Origin: Candidatus Cloacimonadota bacterium
GTDB taxonomy: Bacteria; Cloacimonadota; Cloacimonadia; JGIOTU-2; B8-G9
DNA length: 12,137 nt
Direction of reading: 5' to 3'
NCBI GenBank assembly: GCA_003647765.1
Contig: QMNM01000013.1
Coordinates: 1 to 12,137, forward strand
Within the stretch, counting starts at the first letter, position 1; every line of letters starts with the position of its first letter. Under the pieces are notes generated by a model. It had not been told where the DNA came from. It did no database searches and was given only the letters and a program-made list of their open reading frames with translations. Of this stretch, positions 1 through 6,752 are shown in pieces. Both the position numbers and the translations under genes were made by a program.

Positions 1-653
1 AGAAATTATCAGCTGGATATGGTGGTGGTAGTTGGATCCCTGTCTGGTATGTGCCTGATTTTGATGATGTTAATGAAATAATTTCTCAACTTGAGTTTCC
101 AACATTAAGCAAAAATGGTTTATTTATGAATGGTGGAGGTGGAAAGGGACCGATAGGCAAAGGATTGTTTATTGGCGGTATGGGAGCTGGCTGTGGTATC
201 ACTCGTAAGAAAGATGTTACTCTATCAGACAGCACAAGGGTAACCCGCAAAATGAAATATGATATCGGCTATGGTGGAGTAACTCTAACTAAAAGAATCC
301 CATTTAGCAGAAAACTCGTTTCATTAGTAGAGTTGATGCTTGGCTGGGGTAGAGCAAAATTAGAAATATTACAGAAAGATGGAAATTATGATTGGAATAT
401 TGAAGATGACTTAGATAGTCCCGACCACAATTATTATGTAAAGATGGAAAAGAAATTCATTGCTTTACATCCAAAAGTCGGTTTAATGTATCGTATTACC
501 TCTTGGTTAGGTGTTCGGGCAACAGCAGGTTATATATACACTTATTCCTTTAAACCTGATTGGACAGCTAATGAAGATTTTGATGTTGTGGATTCTAAAA
601 ATACTAAATTTAGTGGATATACATTTACTATTGGTCCCTGGTTCGGCTTTTAA
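1..653 (+). CDS. Outer-membrane beta-barrel protein, C-terminal part (5' end outside window)
   Basis: The reading frame is open from base 3 to the TAA at 651-653, with no start or RBS in view, so the gene begins upstream; the GTG at base 51 is just an internal valine. About 216 residues are visible. They start with a Gly/Trp-rich stretch (AGYGGGSWIPVWYVPD) and a glycine-rich loop (NGGGGKGPIGKG). Alternating hydrophobic and aromatic strands follow, such as KVGLMYRITSWLGVRATAGY, and the protein ends in a Phe after YTFTIGPWFGF. A terminal Phe on an amphipathic last strand is the usual signal for BAM-dependent outer-membrane insertion. Charged loops (NYDWNIEDDLDSPD) fit extracellular or periplasmic turns. 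I do not recognise a specific family; a porin-like or lipid A/adhesin-type 8-12 strand barrel is possible. A hairpin terminator follows, so it is the last gene of its transcript. Confidence 0.7.
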   Translation, partial: KLSAGYGGGSWIPVWYVPDFDDVNEIISQLEFPTLSKNGLFMNGGGGKGPIGKGLFIGGMGAGCGITRKKDVTLSDSTRVTRKMKYDIGYGGVTLTKRIPFSRKLVSLVELMLGWGRAKLEILQKDGNYDWNIEDDLDSPDHNYYVKMEKKFIALHPKVGLMYRITSWLGVRATAGYIYTYSFKPDWTANEDFDVVDSKNTKFSGYTFTIGPWFGF

Positions 654-674
654 TTTCCCCCAATATAGTCTACG

Positions 675-704
675 ACTCCCGTGCTTATCGTCAAGTGCGG
701 GAGT
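675..704 (+). terminator. Strong hairpin after the outer-membrane protein gene
   Basis: A 12-bp stem (675-686 with 693-704, containing actcccg/cgggagt and two G-U pairs) closes a 6-nt loop (atcgtc), starting 22 nt after the stop codon. The downstream tract (tctctaattatctttg) is T-rich but not a clean U-run, so termination efficiency is uncertain. It could also act as an mRNA 3'-end stabiliser or be a repeat copy. Confidence 0.55.
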
Positions 705-723
705 TCTCTAATTATCTTTGATT

Positions 724-744
724 GCCACAGAGACACAGAGAGAG
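724..744. repeat. Degenerate CCACAGAG-type intergenic repeat
   Basis: The motif gccacagagacacagagag lies in the spacer before the DUF4097-like gene. Relatives recur at about 3872, 5476, 6470, 6523, 8359 and 8591 in this window, always between genes. Repeats of this kind are common in several uncultured bacterial lineages; no function is established. Confidence 0.5.
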
Positions 745-848
745 AAATAATCATTGGTGTTTCACTAGGCATTACGCCCTTTGCACTACGCATTTTTTGT
801 AGCGAAAATTGAATTTTGATGCTATGAATCTAAAAAAAAGAGGTTATT

Positions 849-1613
849 ATGACACAGAAACAAAATGTAAAGTTCAAAATAATACTTATAATGCTATTAC
901 TCACTTCTTCAATTTTTATCAATAATCCTGTAAGTAGTATGAGTGCAATTGAATGGGATAAGGATAAGCTAAGAGTTGATGGCGTTACTTTAAGACATAA
1001 AAGAGTTATAAATTTCACTCATTCAGCTGATGTCAATAGCTTAGATATTGATTCTCATCATGGAGAGTATAATATTTTTGGTGGAGATGAGTTTAATTTA
1101 ACAGTAACAATTTATGAGAAAAAGGAAGATGATGTTTTTTTGACATTTGAAGATGGATATTTGAAAGCTAAAAGCAGGTCAGATTCTCCTTGTGCTATTG
1201 GAAGCATCAAAGGAACAATTCCAAATGGTATTAATTTGATTATAGATTCTGGTGCTGGTAATTTCAATTTATCTAATTTCAATGGATTAGATATTGATTT
1301 AGATATCGGGGCTGGAAAGATAGACATTGAAAATTGTAATGCTGAAAACATAATTATAGATTGTGGAGTAGGATCTATTACTTTATCAACAGCGAAAACA
1401 AAATCTATTGATATTGATTGCGGCACAGGTAGTATAAAGTTCAATGATGTTCTATCAAAAAATATAAAAGCTGATACAGGTGTAGGTGCTATTTCTGCAA
1501 CTGATTGCACTATAGAAAAAGCTAACTTTGACACTGGAATAGGTAGCATTTCTACTGATAACTGCCAAATTAAACATAAAAATTTCTCTACTGGACTTGG
1601 ACATATAGATTAG
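849..1613 (+). CDS. Secreted DUF4097-like beta-solenoid protein (putative adhesin family)
   Basis: The ATG at 849 follows a good RBS (aaagagg, 837-843). The 254-residue product begins with a signal peptide: basic residues to K10, a hydrophobic core IILIMLLLTSSIFI at 11-24, and probable cleavage near residues 30-33. It is therefore exported, and no other membrane segment is visible. From about residue 130 the chain is a tandem repeat centred on a (D/T)xGxG motif, with the first Gly at 135, 154, 173, 192, 211, 230 and 249, exactly 19 residues apart. Each unit alternates strand and turn with Ile/Asp patterning (IDIDCGTGSIKF), as in the right-handed beta-helix of DUF4097/DUF2807 putative adhesins. 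The protein ends within the seventh repeat without a C-terminal anchor or sorting domain. Function is unknown; surface or periplasmic scaffold or adhesin is inference from fold. It stands alone and converges with topA. Confidence 0.7.
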   Translation: MTQKQNVKFKIILIMLLLTSSIFINNPVSSMSAIEWDKDKLRVDGVTLRHKRVINFTHSADVNSLDIDSHHGEYNIFGGDEFNLTVTIYEKKEDDVFLTFEDGYLKAKSRSDSPCAIGSIKGTIPNGINLIIDSGAGNFNLSNFNGLDIDLDIGAGKIDIENCNAENIIIDCGVGSITLSTAKTKSIDIDCGTGSIKFNDVLSKNIKADTGVGAISATDCTIEKANFDTGIGSISTDNCQIKHKNFSTGLGHID

Positions 1614-1622
1614 CAATCGCAG

Positions 1623-3842
1623 CTATCTAAAAAACTTCTCTTTACATCTCAGGCAATAGAGATAATCTCCATCTTTTTTAGAACTTCGCTCTACTAATAT
1701 TTTGTAACCACATTTTGGACATTCTTGGTTAACAGGTTTATAAGATGTAATAAAATCGCATTTAGGATAATTGGAGCAACCGTAAAAAGTTTTGCCTTTT
1801 TGACTTTTCCTCTCAATTATTTGTCCATCACAATTCTCCTCTGGACAATGTATGCCAATAGAAAATGGTCTTGTATATCTGCATTTAGGATAATTAGAGC
1901 AGGCATAAAATCTTCCAAATTTTCCTGATCTTACAGACAATTTACTTCCGCATTTAGGGCATAGTTCATCAAGTAATTCTTCTTTCACAATCTTAATTTT
2001 ACCCTGGTCTGTGTATGTAAAATTTTTAGTATTTTTGCACTTAGGAAAGTTGGGACAGGCAAGGAATTTACCGTTTCTACCCCATTTAATAACCATTTTT
2101 TCACCACATTTTTCACACTTAATATCCGTTTCTATCTGTAATTTCTCTTTTTCTTTAGAAATACTTATCTTTTCTAATTGCTCGGCAAGTGGATTATAAT
2201 ATTCATTAAGCACTTTTTCCATATCATAACTTCCTTGCTCTACTTTATCCAATTCTGCTTCCATTTCCGCTGTAAATTTAGTATTGAATATATCAGAAAA
2301 TTTACTAATCAAAAATTTCTCTACAATCAATCCTAATTCAGTAGTAATAAATTTTCTCTGCACAAGTGTAGCATATTTTCTAGCTAATAAAGTAGTGATA
2401 ATAGAAGCATAAGTACTTGGTCTTCCAATACCTTCATATTCTAATTTTTTTACTAATGATGCTTCTGTATATCGCAATGGTGGGCTTGTAAATTTCTTCT
2501 GCTTTTCCAATTTCTCTAAATTTATTAACTCCTTTGCTTTCAAGTCCGGCAATATAACATTACTATTTTTGATAGAAACATGTGAATAGACCTTCATAAA
2601 GCCGTCAAACAGGATAGTTGTTCCTTGTGAACGAAATAGCCCTTTTCCTGCATTTATGTTAATAGTAACAAATTCTAACTTTGCTGGGGTCATTTGTGTG
2701 GCAACAAAGCGACGCCAAATTAAATCATAAAGTTTATATTGGTCATTAGATAGGAATCTTTTGATAGAATCAGGTGTGCGATATGATGATGTCGGTCTAA
2801 TTGCCTCATGAGCGTCCTGTGCTGTATTTTTATTTTTAAAAATCCTTATTCTCTTTTGCAGATATTTCTCTTTATACCTTTCTTTTATTAGTTTTCTTAA
2901 TTCCATATTAGCTTGAGAAGAGATACGAGTAGAATCTGTACGCATATAAGATATAATGCCAGTTGTTTCACCATCTAAATCAATTCCCTCATACAATTGT
3001 TGAGCAATCATCATAGTCCTTTTGGTAGAAAATCTCAAAATTCTTGATGCTTCTTGTTGTAAAGTGCTTGTAATAAATGGTGGCGGAGGCGAAAGTATAC
3101 CCGTCTGTTTCTTTACAGATTGAACAGTATATGATTGTTTCACAAGGTAGTAATAAATTTCATTCGCTTTTTTTTCATTCTTGATTTTAATCTCTTTGTT
3201 ATCAAATTTAACTAAATAAGAACTAAATTTTAACTTTTTATTTAAATATGCTGTAATTGTCCAGTACTCTTCTGGTTTAAATGCTTGTATTTTTCGTTCT
3301 CTTTCTGCTAATAGTCTCAGAGCTACTGTTTGCACGCGACCAGCAGAAAGCCCACTTGTGATTACTTTCCATAACAAAGGACTAATCTTATACCCAAAGA
3401 TTCTATCTAATATTCTTCTTGCTTGTTGTGCCTCTACTTTTTTTAAATCTATTTTACCCGGATTTTTGACAGCACTTAATATTGCTGGTTTAGTAATTTC
3501 GTTAAATACAACACGATAGATGTCTTCACTTCTTTTATACTTTTTTAATATGTAACTTAGATGAAATGCAATAGCTTCACCTTCTCTGTCATGATCAGAT
3601 GCTAAATACACTTTATTATTTTTTTTAGCCATTTTTTGTAATTTTCTTACTGTTTTTATTTTATCAGGAGCAATGACATATTTAGGTTTGAATCCATTAG
3701 TTATATCAATTCCAAACTCACCTTTTGGTAAATCTCTTATATGTCCCATTGATGATTCTACTTCATAATTCTGACCTAAAAACTTTTTTATTGTCCTTGC
3801 TTTTGCTGGTGACTCAACTATTACTAAATTTTTTTCTGTCAT
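1623..3842 (-). CDS. topA: DNA topoisomerase I (type IA) with four C-terminal zinc ribbons
   Basis: This enzyme relaxes negatively supercoiled DNA by transient single-strand cleavage. Numbering is from the ATG at 3842 (739 aa). The TOPRIM domain opens with VIVESPAKA (E10) and carries the acidic triad in LASDHDREGEA (D83, D85, E87). The catalytic Tyr is Y299 in ISYMRTDSTR, with R301 beside it. AGRVQTVALRLL and GIGRPSTYASII are further type IA signatures. The C-terminus holds four Cys4 topoisomerase zinc ribbons at about 576-602, 628-654, 666-695 and 708-733, all with intact cysteines. An upstream ATG at 3854 would add four residues but lacks an SD, while its own codons supply ggag six bases before the 3842 ATG, so I prefer the latter. 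The gene is complete and of ordinary length. It runs convergent to the DUF4097-like gene with only 9 nt between the stops and no visible terminator. smg lies upstream on the same strand. Confidence 0.95.
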   Translation of the reverse strand: MTEKNLVIVESPAKARTIKKFLGQNYEVESSMGHIRDLPKGEFGIDITNGFKPKYVIAPDKIKTVRKLQKMAKKNNKVYLASDHDREGEAIAFHLSYILKKYKRSEDIYRVVFNEITKPAILSAVKNPGKIDLKKVEAQQARRILDRIFGYKISPLLWKVITSGLSAGRVQTVALRLLAERERKIQAFKPEEYWTITAYLNKKLKFSSYLVKFDNKEIKIKNEKKANEIYYYLVKQSYTVQSVKKQTGILSPPPPFITSTLQQEASRILRFSTKRTMMIAQQLYEGIDLDGETTGIISYMRTDSTRISSQANMELRKLIKERYKEKYLQKRIRIFKNKNTAQDAHEAIRPTSSYRTPDSIKRFLSNDQYKLYDLIWRRFVATQMTPAKLEFVTININAGKGLFRSQGTTILFDGFMKVYSHVSIKNSNVILPDLKAKELINLEKLEKQKKFTSPPLRYTEASLVKKLEYEGIGRPSTYASIITTLLARKYATLVQRKFITTELGLIVEKFLISKFSDIFNTKFTAEMEAELDKVEQGSYDMEKVLNEYYNPLAEQLEKISISKEKEKLQIETDIKCEKCGEKMVIKWGRNGKFLACPNFPKCKNTKNFTYTDQGKIKIVKEELLDELCPKCGSKLSVRSGKFGRFYACSNYPKCRYTRPFSIGIHCPEENCDGQIIERKSQKGKTFYGCSNYPKCDFITSYKPVNQECPKCGYKILVERSSKKDGDYLYCLRCKEKFFR

Positions 3843-3871
3843 AATTTTCTCCATTTGAATTTATGATAAAG

Positions 3872-3890
3872 TAGCCACAGAGAACACAGA
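3872..3890. repeat. CCACAGAG-type repeat upstream of topA
   Basis: tagccacagagaacacaga sits about 30 nt upstream of topA. The rest of the 236-nt spacer is AT-rich; a degenerate 'atgtcattctgcttcttgaa' segment (4012-4031) precedes the tandem repeat at 4034. I see no convincing promoter. Confidence 0.45.
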
Positions 3891-4033
3891 ATAATATAAA
3901 AACTTACAGATTTTATCCATGAAGAATAAAAAACGACCAATATAATAGATTATAAAAATGTCAATTAGCTTTGGTTAAGTTCATACATCTTCTTGTGTTA
4001 ATGACTTTTGGATGTCATTCTGCTTCTTGAACC

Positions 4034-4077
4034 CTTGTTCTCTTGAACTCTTGTTCTCTTGAACTCTTGTTCTCTTG
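4034..4077. repeat. 16-bp tandem repeat, 2.75 copies
   Basis: The unit cttgttctcttgaact occurs at 4034-4049 and 4050-4065, followed by a partial copy cttgttctcttg at 4066-4077. It abuts the smg stop codon (4079-4081). A sister array with the unit cttgtcttcttgaact lies at 8651-8697, just downstream of panB. Confidence 0.8.
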
Positions 4078-4078
4078 T

Positions 4079-4516
4079 TTAATTCAATAATCTATTACTA
4101 TCATTGTCATTATATAAGAGATTGTCTAACATATCGTCAAAATTAGTAGAATCATCCTGATGAAATAATAGGTAATTAACTAATTTTTTCATCATATTTT
4201 TATCTAAACGAATGTTATTACCAGCACCAATGATTGAGGAAAGCAATATAATTTTTTCATACATATATTCATCAATTGAACCAAGATAGAGTAATTTTGA
4301 CAAATATCCATACGCTTCTACACTAACAAATTGTTCTTCCTCAGATGATAATATCCGATTATATGGACGATTAAATCTAATGGGATGTGAAACAATCATA
4401 TTAGATAAAGTTTCTATTTCCTCTTTACTATAGCCTTCTTTCAATAGCAATTTTTGAGAAATATCATCTCTTTTTCTGAGTAATTTTATAATCTTGTTTA
4501 TTTTATTCTTATTCAT
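4079..4516 (-). CDS. smg: Smg/DUF494 family protein
   Basis: I recognise the Smg (DUF494) pattern: a helical N-terminus, then GYSKEEIETLSNMI (matching the 'GF.REDI..AL.WL' segment of E. coli Smg), then RILSSEEEQFVSVEAYGYLS (matching 'RIYT.EE..RL....RGFL'). Next come YMYEKIILLSSI (matching 'REMVIERVLAL') and LDKNMMKKLVNYLLFHQDD (matching 'LDDLKWVVLMVLF'). Length (145 aa) fits the family, about 157 aa in E. coli. The start is the ATG at 4516, which has aagga five bases upstream; a TTG at 4546 would add ten residues but lacks support. Molecular function is not established. In E. coli smg sits with dprA and yrdD, the latter a relative of topoisomerase zinc ribbons; here it lies directly upstream of topA. 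The 236-nt repeat-filled spacer makes tight co-transcription uncertain. The call rests on recall of the family pattern, without an alignment. Confidence 0.72.
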   Translation of the reverse strand: MNKNKINKIIKLLRKRDDISQKLLLKEGYSKEEIETLSNMIVSHPIRFNRPYNRILSSEEEQFVSVEAYGYLSKLLYLGSIDEYMYEKIILLSSIIGAGNNIRLDKNMMKKLVNYLLFHQDDSTNFDDMLDNLLYNDNDSNRLLN

Positions 4517-4556
4517 AAGATTCCTTAAAAAATTTATTAGCTGCAAAATTACGACC

Positions 4557-4600
4557 GTGAAACCCGACTCGAGTTCAAAGAACCCGAGTCGAGTTTCTGT
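4557..4600 (-). repeat. 44-bp hairpin repeat, copy 1 (3' side of tRNA-Pro)
   Basis: This sequence is identical to 4791-4834 except at one base (g at 4571, a at 4805). Read on the minus strand it folds into an 18-bp stem with a uuu loop, in which the two non-Watson-Crick positions become G-U pairs. On the plus strand those positions would be C-A mismatches. The structure therefore suits minus-strand RNA, the direction of smg, the tRNA and PAP2. No U-tract follows, so a classical intrinsic terminator is unlikely. Confidence 0.8.
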
Positions 4601-4606
4601 GAAAAA

Positions 4607-4677
4607 ATCCCGTAGGCATGAAATACTCGTAGCAATAATTACAGTGTCAAATCATAGCTCCGTAGGAGCGATATAAA
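4607..4677. repeat. CCGTAGG-type double mini-hairpin repeat
   Basis: atcccgtaggcat (4607-4619) and gctccgtaggagc (4657-4669, a 5-bp stem with a gta loop) share a ccgtagg core, are spaced about 50 bp apart, and the second is followed by gatataa. I know similar 'cccgtaggga...gctccgtaggagc' elements as dispersed intergenic repeats in environmental bacteria. No coding potential was seen. Confidence 0.5.
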
Positions 4678-4704
4678 TGGCTTTTCGTGATGACTGTCAG
4701 TAAA

Positions 4705-4784
<80 letters not shown>

Positions 4785-4790
4785 ATATCT

Positions 4791-4834
4791 GTGAAACCCG
4801 ACTCAAGTTCAAAGAACCCGAGTCGAGTTTCTGT
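4791..4834 (-). repeat. 44-bp hairpin repeat, copy 2 (overlaps the 3' end of the PAP2 gene)
   Basis: This is the second copy of the element at 4557-4600, in the same orientation. Read as minus-strand RNA it pairs along all 18 positions with three G-U pairs and a uuu loop. The PAP2 reading frame enters it: the element encodes the tail RNSTRVL and the TGA stop at 4809-4811. This suggests that insertion of the element replaced the original gene end. Confidence 0.8.
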
Positions 4835-5381
4835 TAGCAATCTCATCCTTCAATTTAAACCTTTTATCAAATAACCATCCTGAAATTAGCCCGAATAAAG
4901 ATCCAAACAGCACATCAAAAGGATAATGAACACCCAAGTATATTCTACTAAAACTGACAATTATTGCAATGGAAAAATATAATGGACTTAATCGTGGATA
5001 TAATCTATGCATAATAAACGCAATGGTAAAAATAACAGCTGAATGTGAGCTGGGAAATCCAGGACCTAAAGTCCTTACAAATGCATCCGAGTATATCAAA
5101 TTACTATTCGCATTTTCTACACAAAATGGACGAACAGTATTGAAAATATATTTAAGAATTTGAACTACTATTAAATTAAACGCAAGTACATAAACAATTT
5201 TGAATGTTAATCTAACATTTTTTGATAAGATGCAAATTGCCAAAGTAAATAAGAAAGCAAATACTATTGAACCTAACTTTGTAATATTTGATAAAAATAT
5301 GTCAAAAAATTTATTGGATAATCCAATATTTATCCATTCAAATAATCTTTCATTTATGTTGTCTAGTAAATAAAAATCCAT
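4809..5381 (-). CDS. PAP2-family membrane phosphatase
   Basis: The 190-residue integral membrane protein has the complete PAP2 signature K-x6-RP ... PSxH ... SR-x5-H-x3-D: K77/R84-P85, P110-S-S-H113-S, and S145-R146/H152/D156. H113 and H152 would be the catalytic pair and D156 the charge-relay residue. About five to six hydrophobic segments (roughly 33-52, 58-80, 112-125, 132-146, 156-171) alternate with short loops. Members hydrolyse lipid (pyro)phosphates; undecaprenyl-diphosphate recycling (BcrC-like) or phosphatidylglycerophosphate/phosphatidate dephosphorylation are the main options, and the sequence does not decide between them. The start ATG at 5381 has only a weak SD. The last seven codons and the stop are supplied by the hairpin repeat at 4791-4834. 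No pathway partner is adjacent; tRNA-Pro follows 24 nt after the stop. Confidence 0.85.
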   Translation of the reverse strand: MDFYLLDNINERLFEWINIGLSNKFFDIFLSNITKLGSIVFAFLFTLAICILSKNVRLTFKIVYVLAFNLIVVQILKYIFNTVRPFCVENANSNLIYSDAFVRTLGPGFPSSHSAVIFTIAFIMHRLYPRLSPLYFSIAIIVSFSRIYLGVHYPFDVLFGSLFGLISGWLFDKRFKLKDEIANRNSTRVL

Positions 5382-5433
5382 AAATCTTATATTTTATTCC
5401 GAATCGTTACATTGCAATTATGAATGAAATTAA

Positions 5434-5457
5434 AGCCCACAACTTTGATTATGGGTT
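5434..5457. repeat. Imperfect palindrome sharing a 13-mer with 6702-6714
   Basis: agcccacaacttt (5434-5446) is followed by gattatgggtt, forming an imperfect hairpin. The same 13-mer occurs inverted at 6702-6714. A further degenerate tagccacaaag motif lies at 5476-5486. The remainder of the 170-nt spacer is AT-rich with no gene seen. Confidence 0.45.
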
Positions 5458-5551
5458 AGTTTGAAAGTGTAAAATTAGCCACAAAGTAAAATAAAATTAG
5501 AAAATTTATTACAAGAATTATCAACATTATTTATGTGGAATCTGCCTAATG

Positions 5552-5944
5552 CTACACATATTGTTTTAATATATCAATTAGTTCCTTTAATTCAAAAGGT
5601 TTGACTAAATAATTGTCAGCCCCATATCGCATTGCTTCTATTGCATTTTCCACAGTTGCATAACCAGATATCATTATTACTACACAATCAGGATATAATG
5701 TTTTTATTCTGTCCAATACATGAATTCCAGTTATATCTCCTAATACAATATCAACTAAAGCAATGTGAAAAGAACTATGCTCTAATATTGTCAATGCTTT
5801 CTTACCACTATTTGCTTTAGTAATTTTAAATCCTAAATTAGTTAACACAGCCCCCAACATATCAAGAATTCTTTCTTCATCATCTACAATTATAATTTTT
5901 TTGTTTTTTGCTCCAATAATTTGAAAAGGATTCATTTGTTTCAT
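5552..5944 (-). CDS. Receiver-only (CheY-like) response regulator
   Basis: The 130 residues form a single receiver domain with no output domain. The acidic pair is D21/D22 (IIIVDDEE) and the phospho-acceptor D65 (ALVDIVLGD). The Ser of the signalling switch is S93 (VIMISGYATVENA), and the conserved Lys is K115 in LVKPFELKEL. The SGYA-x2-E/NAI..GA stretch resembles receivers of NtrC-type or hybrid-kinase systems. The ATG at 5944 has agaggg 5 nt upstream. It lies 38 nt downstream of tsaE on the same strand, so the two are probably co-transcribed. Output must come through protein-protein contact or phosphorelay; no cognate kinase is adjacent. The nearest candidates in the window are the cNMP histidine kinase at 10798-11916 and the receiver-PglZ protein at 6753-8315; any link is speculation. 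Confidence 0.9.
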   Translation of the reverse strand: MKQMNPFQIIGAKNKKIIIVDDEERILDMLGAVLTNLGFKITKANSGKKALTILEHSSFHIALVDIVLGDITGIHVLDRIKTLYPDCVVIMISGYATVENAIEAMRYGADNYLVKPFELKELIDILKQYV

Positions 5945-5982
5945 AATACCCTCTGTTTATATTAGACACCAATAATACTAAT

Positions 5983-6414
5983 TTATGATAAATTTTTATC
6001 TTTTGCTGTTTTTATTATAATCTCTCTGCTTGTTTCATCCAAATATCTAAAATATACCTTAACGCAATTTTTTGGCAAAATCGGTTCAATGAGTTCAGGC
6101 CATTCTATAAAAGTAATGCCCTGTCCATAAATAATTTCATCAATACCTATTTCTAATATTTGTTCCAATGAGTCCAATCTATAGAAATCTAAGTGATAAA
6201 TAGTATACCTGCCCTGATATTGATTTAATATAGTATAAGATGGACTATTGATATATCCGTTCACACCAAATTGTTTTGCAATCATCTGGACGAAACATGT
6301 CTTGCCAGTACCTAATTTTCCAGATAAAGTAATAATAGAGCCAGGTTGTAATTTTGCTGACAATTCTTCTGCGATTTTTTCTGTATCTGCAAGTGAATGT
6401 GAAATATATTTCAT
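5983..6414 (-). CDS. tsaE: tRNA threonylcarbamoyladenosine biosynthesis ATPase TsaE
   Basis: TsaE is the ATPase that cycles the TsaB-TsaD complex during t6A37 formation on ANN-decoding tRNAs. The 143-aa protein shows the family landmarks in order: Walker A GKLGTGKT (32-39), the SPSYTILNQY segment (57-66), HLDFYRL (74-80, acidic D76) and the late IEWPEL motif (W105). Length is typical. The start at 6414 has a weak ggaa nine bases upstream. It is followed after 38 nt by the receiver gene, and preceded upstream on the same strand, across a 338-nt repeat-laden spacer, by the PorX-like gene. From memory, tsaE lies near porX in many Bacteroidota, which would make this a conserved neighbourhood. tsaB and tsaD are not in the window. 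Confidence 0.93.
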   Translation of the reverse strand: MKYISHSLADTEKIAEELSAKLQPGSIITLSGKLGTGKTCFVQMIAKQFGVNGYINSPSYTILNQYQGRYTIYHLDFYRLDSLEQILEIGIDEIIYGQGITFIEWPELIEPILPKNCVKVYFRYLDETSREIIIKTAKDKNLS

Positions 6415-6447
6415 ATTGAATAATTCCAGGGGTATCAGTTATTTAAA

Positions 6448-6559
6448 ACCACGAATTCATGAATTACTAACCACAGAATCACAGAGAACACGGAGAAGAA
6501 TTTAATCCAGATACATCAATTTTAGCCACAAAAAAACACAAAAAGATGTCAGACATTTA
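6448..6559. repeat. Cluster of CCACGAA/CCACAGA/AACACAAAAA repeats
   Basis: Three related pieces lie end to end: accacgaattcatgaatt (6448-6465), ccacagaatcacagagaaca (6471-6490), and tagccacaaaaaaacacaaa (6523-6542) continuing through agatgtcagacatt. The last is a close relative of 8591-8635, including the shared tcagacatt tail. They fill the proximal part of the 338-nt spacer between tsaE and the PorX-like gene. No gene was seen. Confidence 0.6.
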
Positions 6560-6583
6560 AAATATTTATGAGTTTACTATAAA

Positions 6584-6666
6584 AACCATTCACCCTGTGA
6601 AATATAAGTATATGAAAAAACATGAACAATTAGACAAGGAAGTTATTTCACTGGGTAAAAATGGTT
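6584..6666. repeat. Large imperfect inverted repeat downstream of the PorX-like gene
   Basis: The left arm 6584-6604 (aaccatt, accc, gtgaaata blocks) is the inverse complement of the right arm 6644-6666 (tatttcac, gggt, aatggtt blocks), apart from one mismatch and a 2-nt length difference. The arms are separated by 39 nt of AT-rich sequence. It could be a small MITE-like element or a long hairpin at the 3' side of the PorX-like transcript. No coding potential was recognised inside. Confidence 0.6.
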
Positions 6667-6693
6667 AAAATGGATTTATTGGATTATGTTTTT

Positions 6694-6717
6694 CCACAGC
6701 TAAAGTTGTGGGCTAAC
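6694..6717. repeat. Palindrome ccacagct-aa-agttgtgg
   Basis: An 8-bp stem (6694-6701 with 6704-6711, one G-U pair) with a very short loop extends into ggctaac. It contains the inverse of the 13-mer at 5434-5446. It lies about 40 nt past the porX stop but is not followed by a U-run in that direction, so it looks like a dispersed palindrome rather than a clear terminator. Confidence 0.5.
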
Positions 6718-6752
6718 TTACTATTATTCATAAGATTAGAACATTGCGTGCT

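Noticed and set aside
830-1018. 62-codon hydrophobic frame on the minus strand
   Set aside because: It is antisense to the signal peptide of the DUF4097-like gene, has no RBS, and its hydrophobicity is the reflection of AT-rich codons.
1112-1549. 145-codon open frame on the minus strand opposite the DUF4097-like gene
   Set aside because: It is the mirror of the 19-residue repeat (periodic Pro/Ile/Ser from the complement of Gly/Asp codons) and lacks an RBS. The plus-strand gene has a signal peptide, RBS and family features.
4079-4546. Longer smg start at TTG 4546
   Set aside because: The TTG lacks an SD, whereas the ATG at 4516 has aagga five bases upstream and matches the family length.
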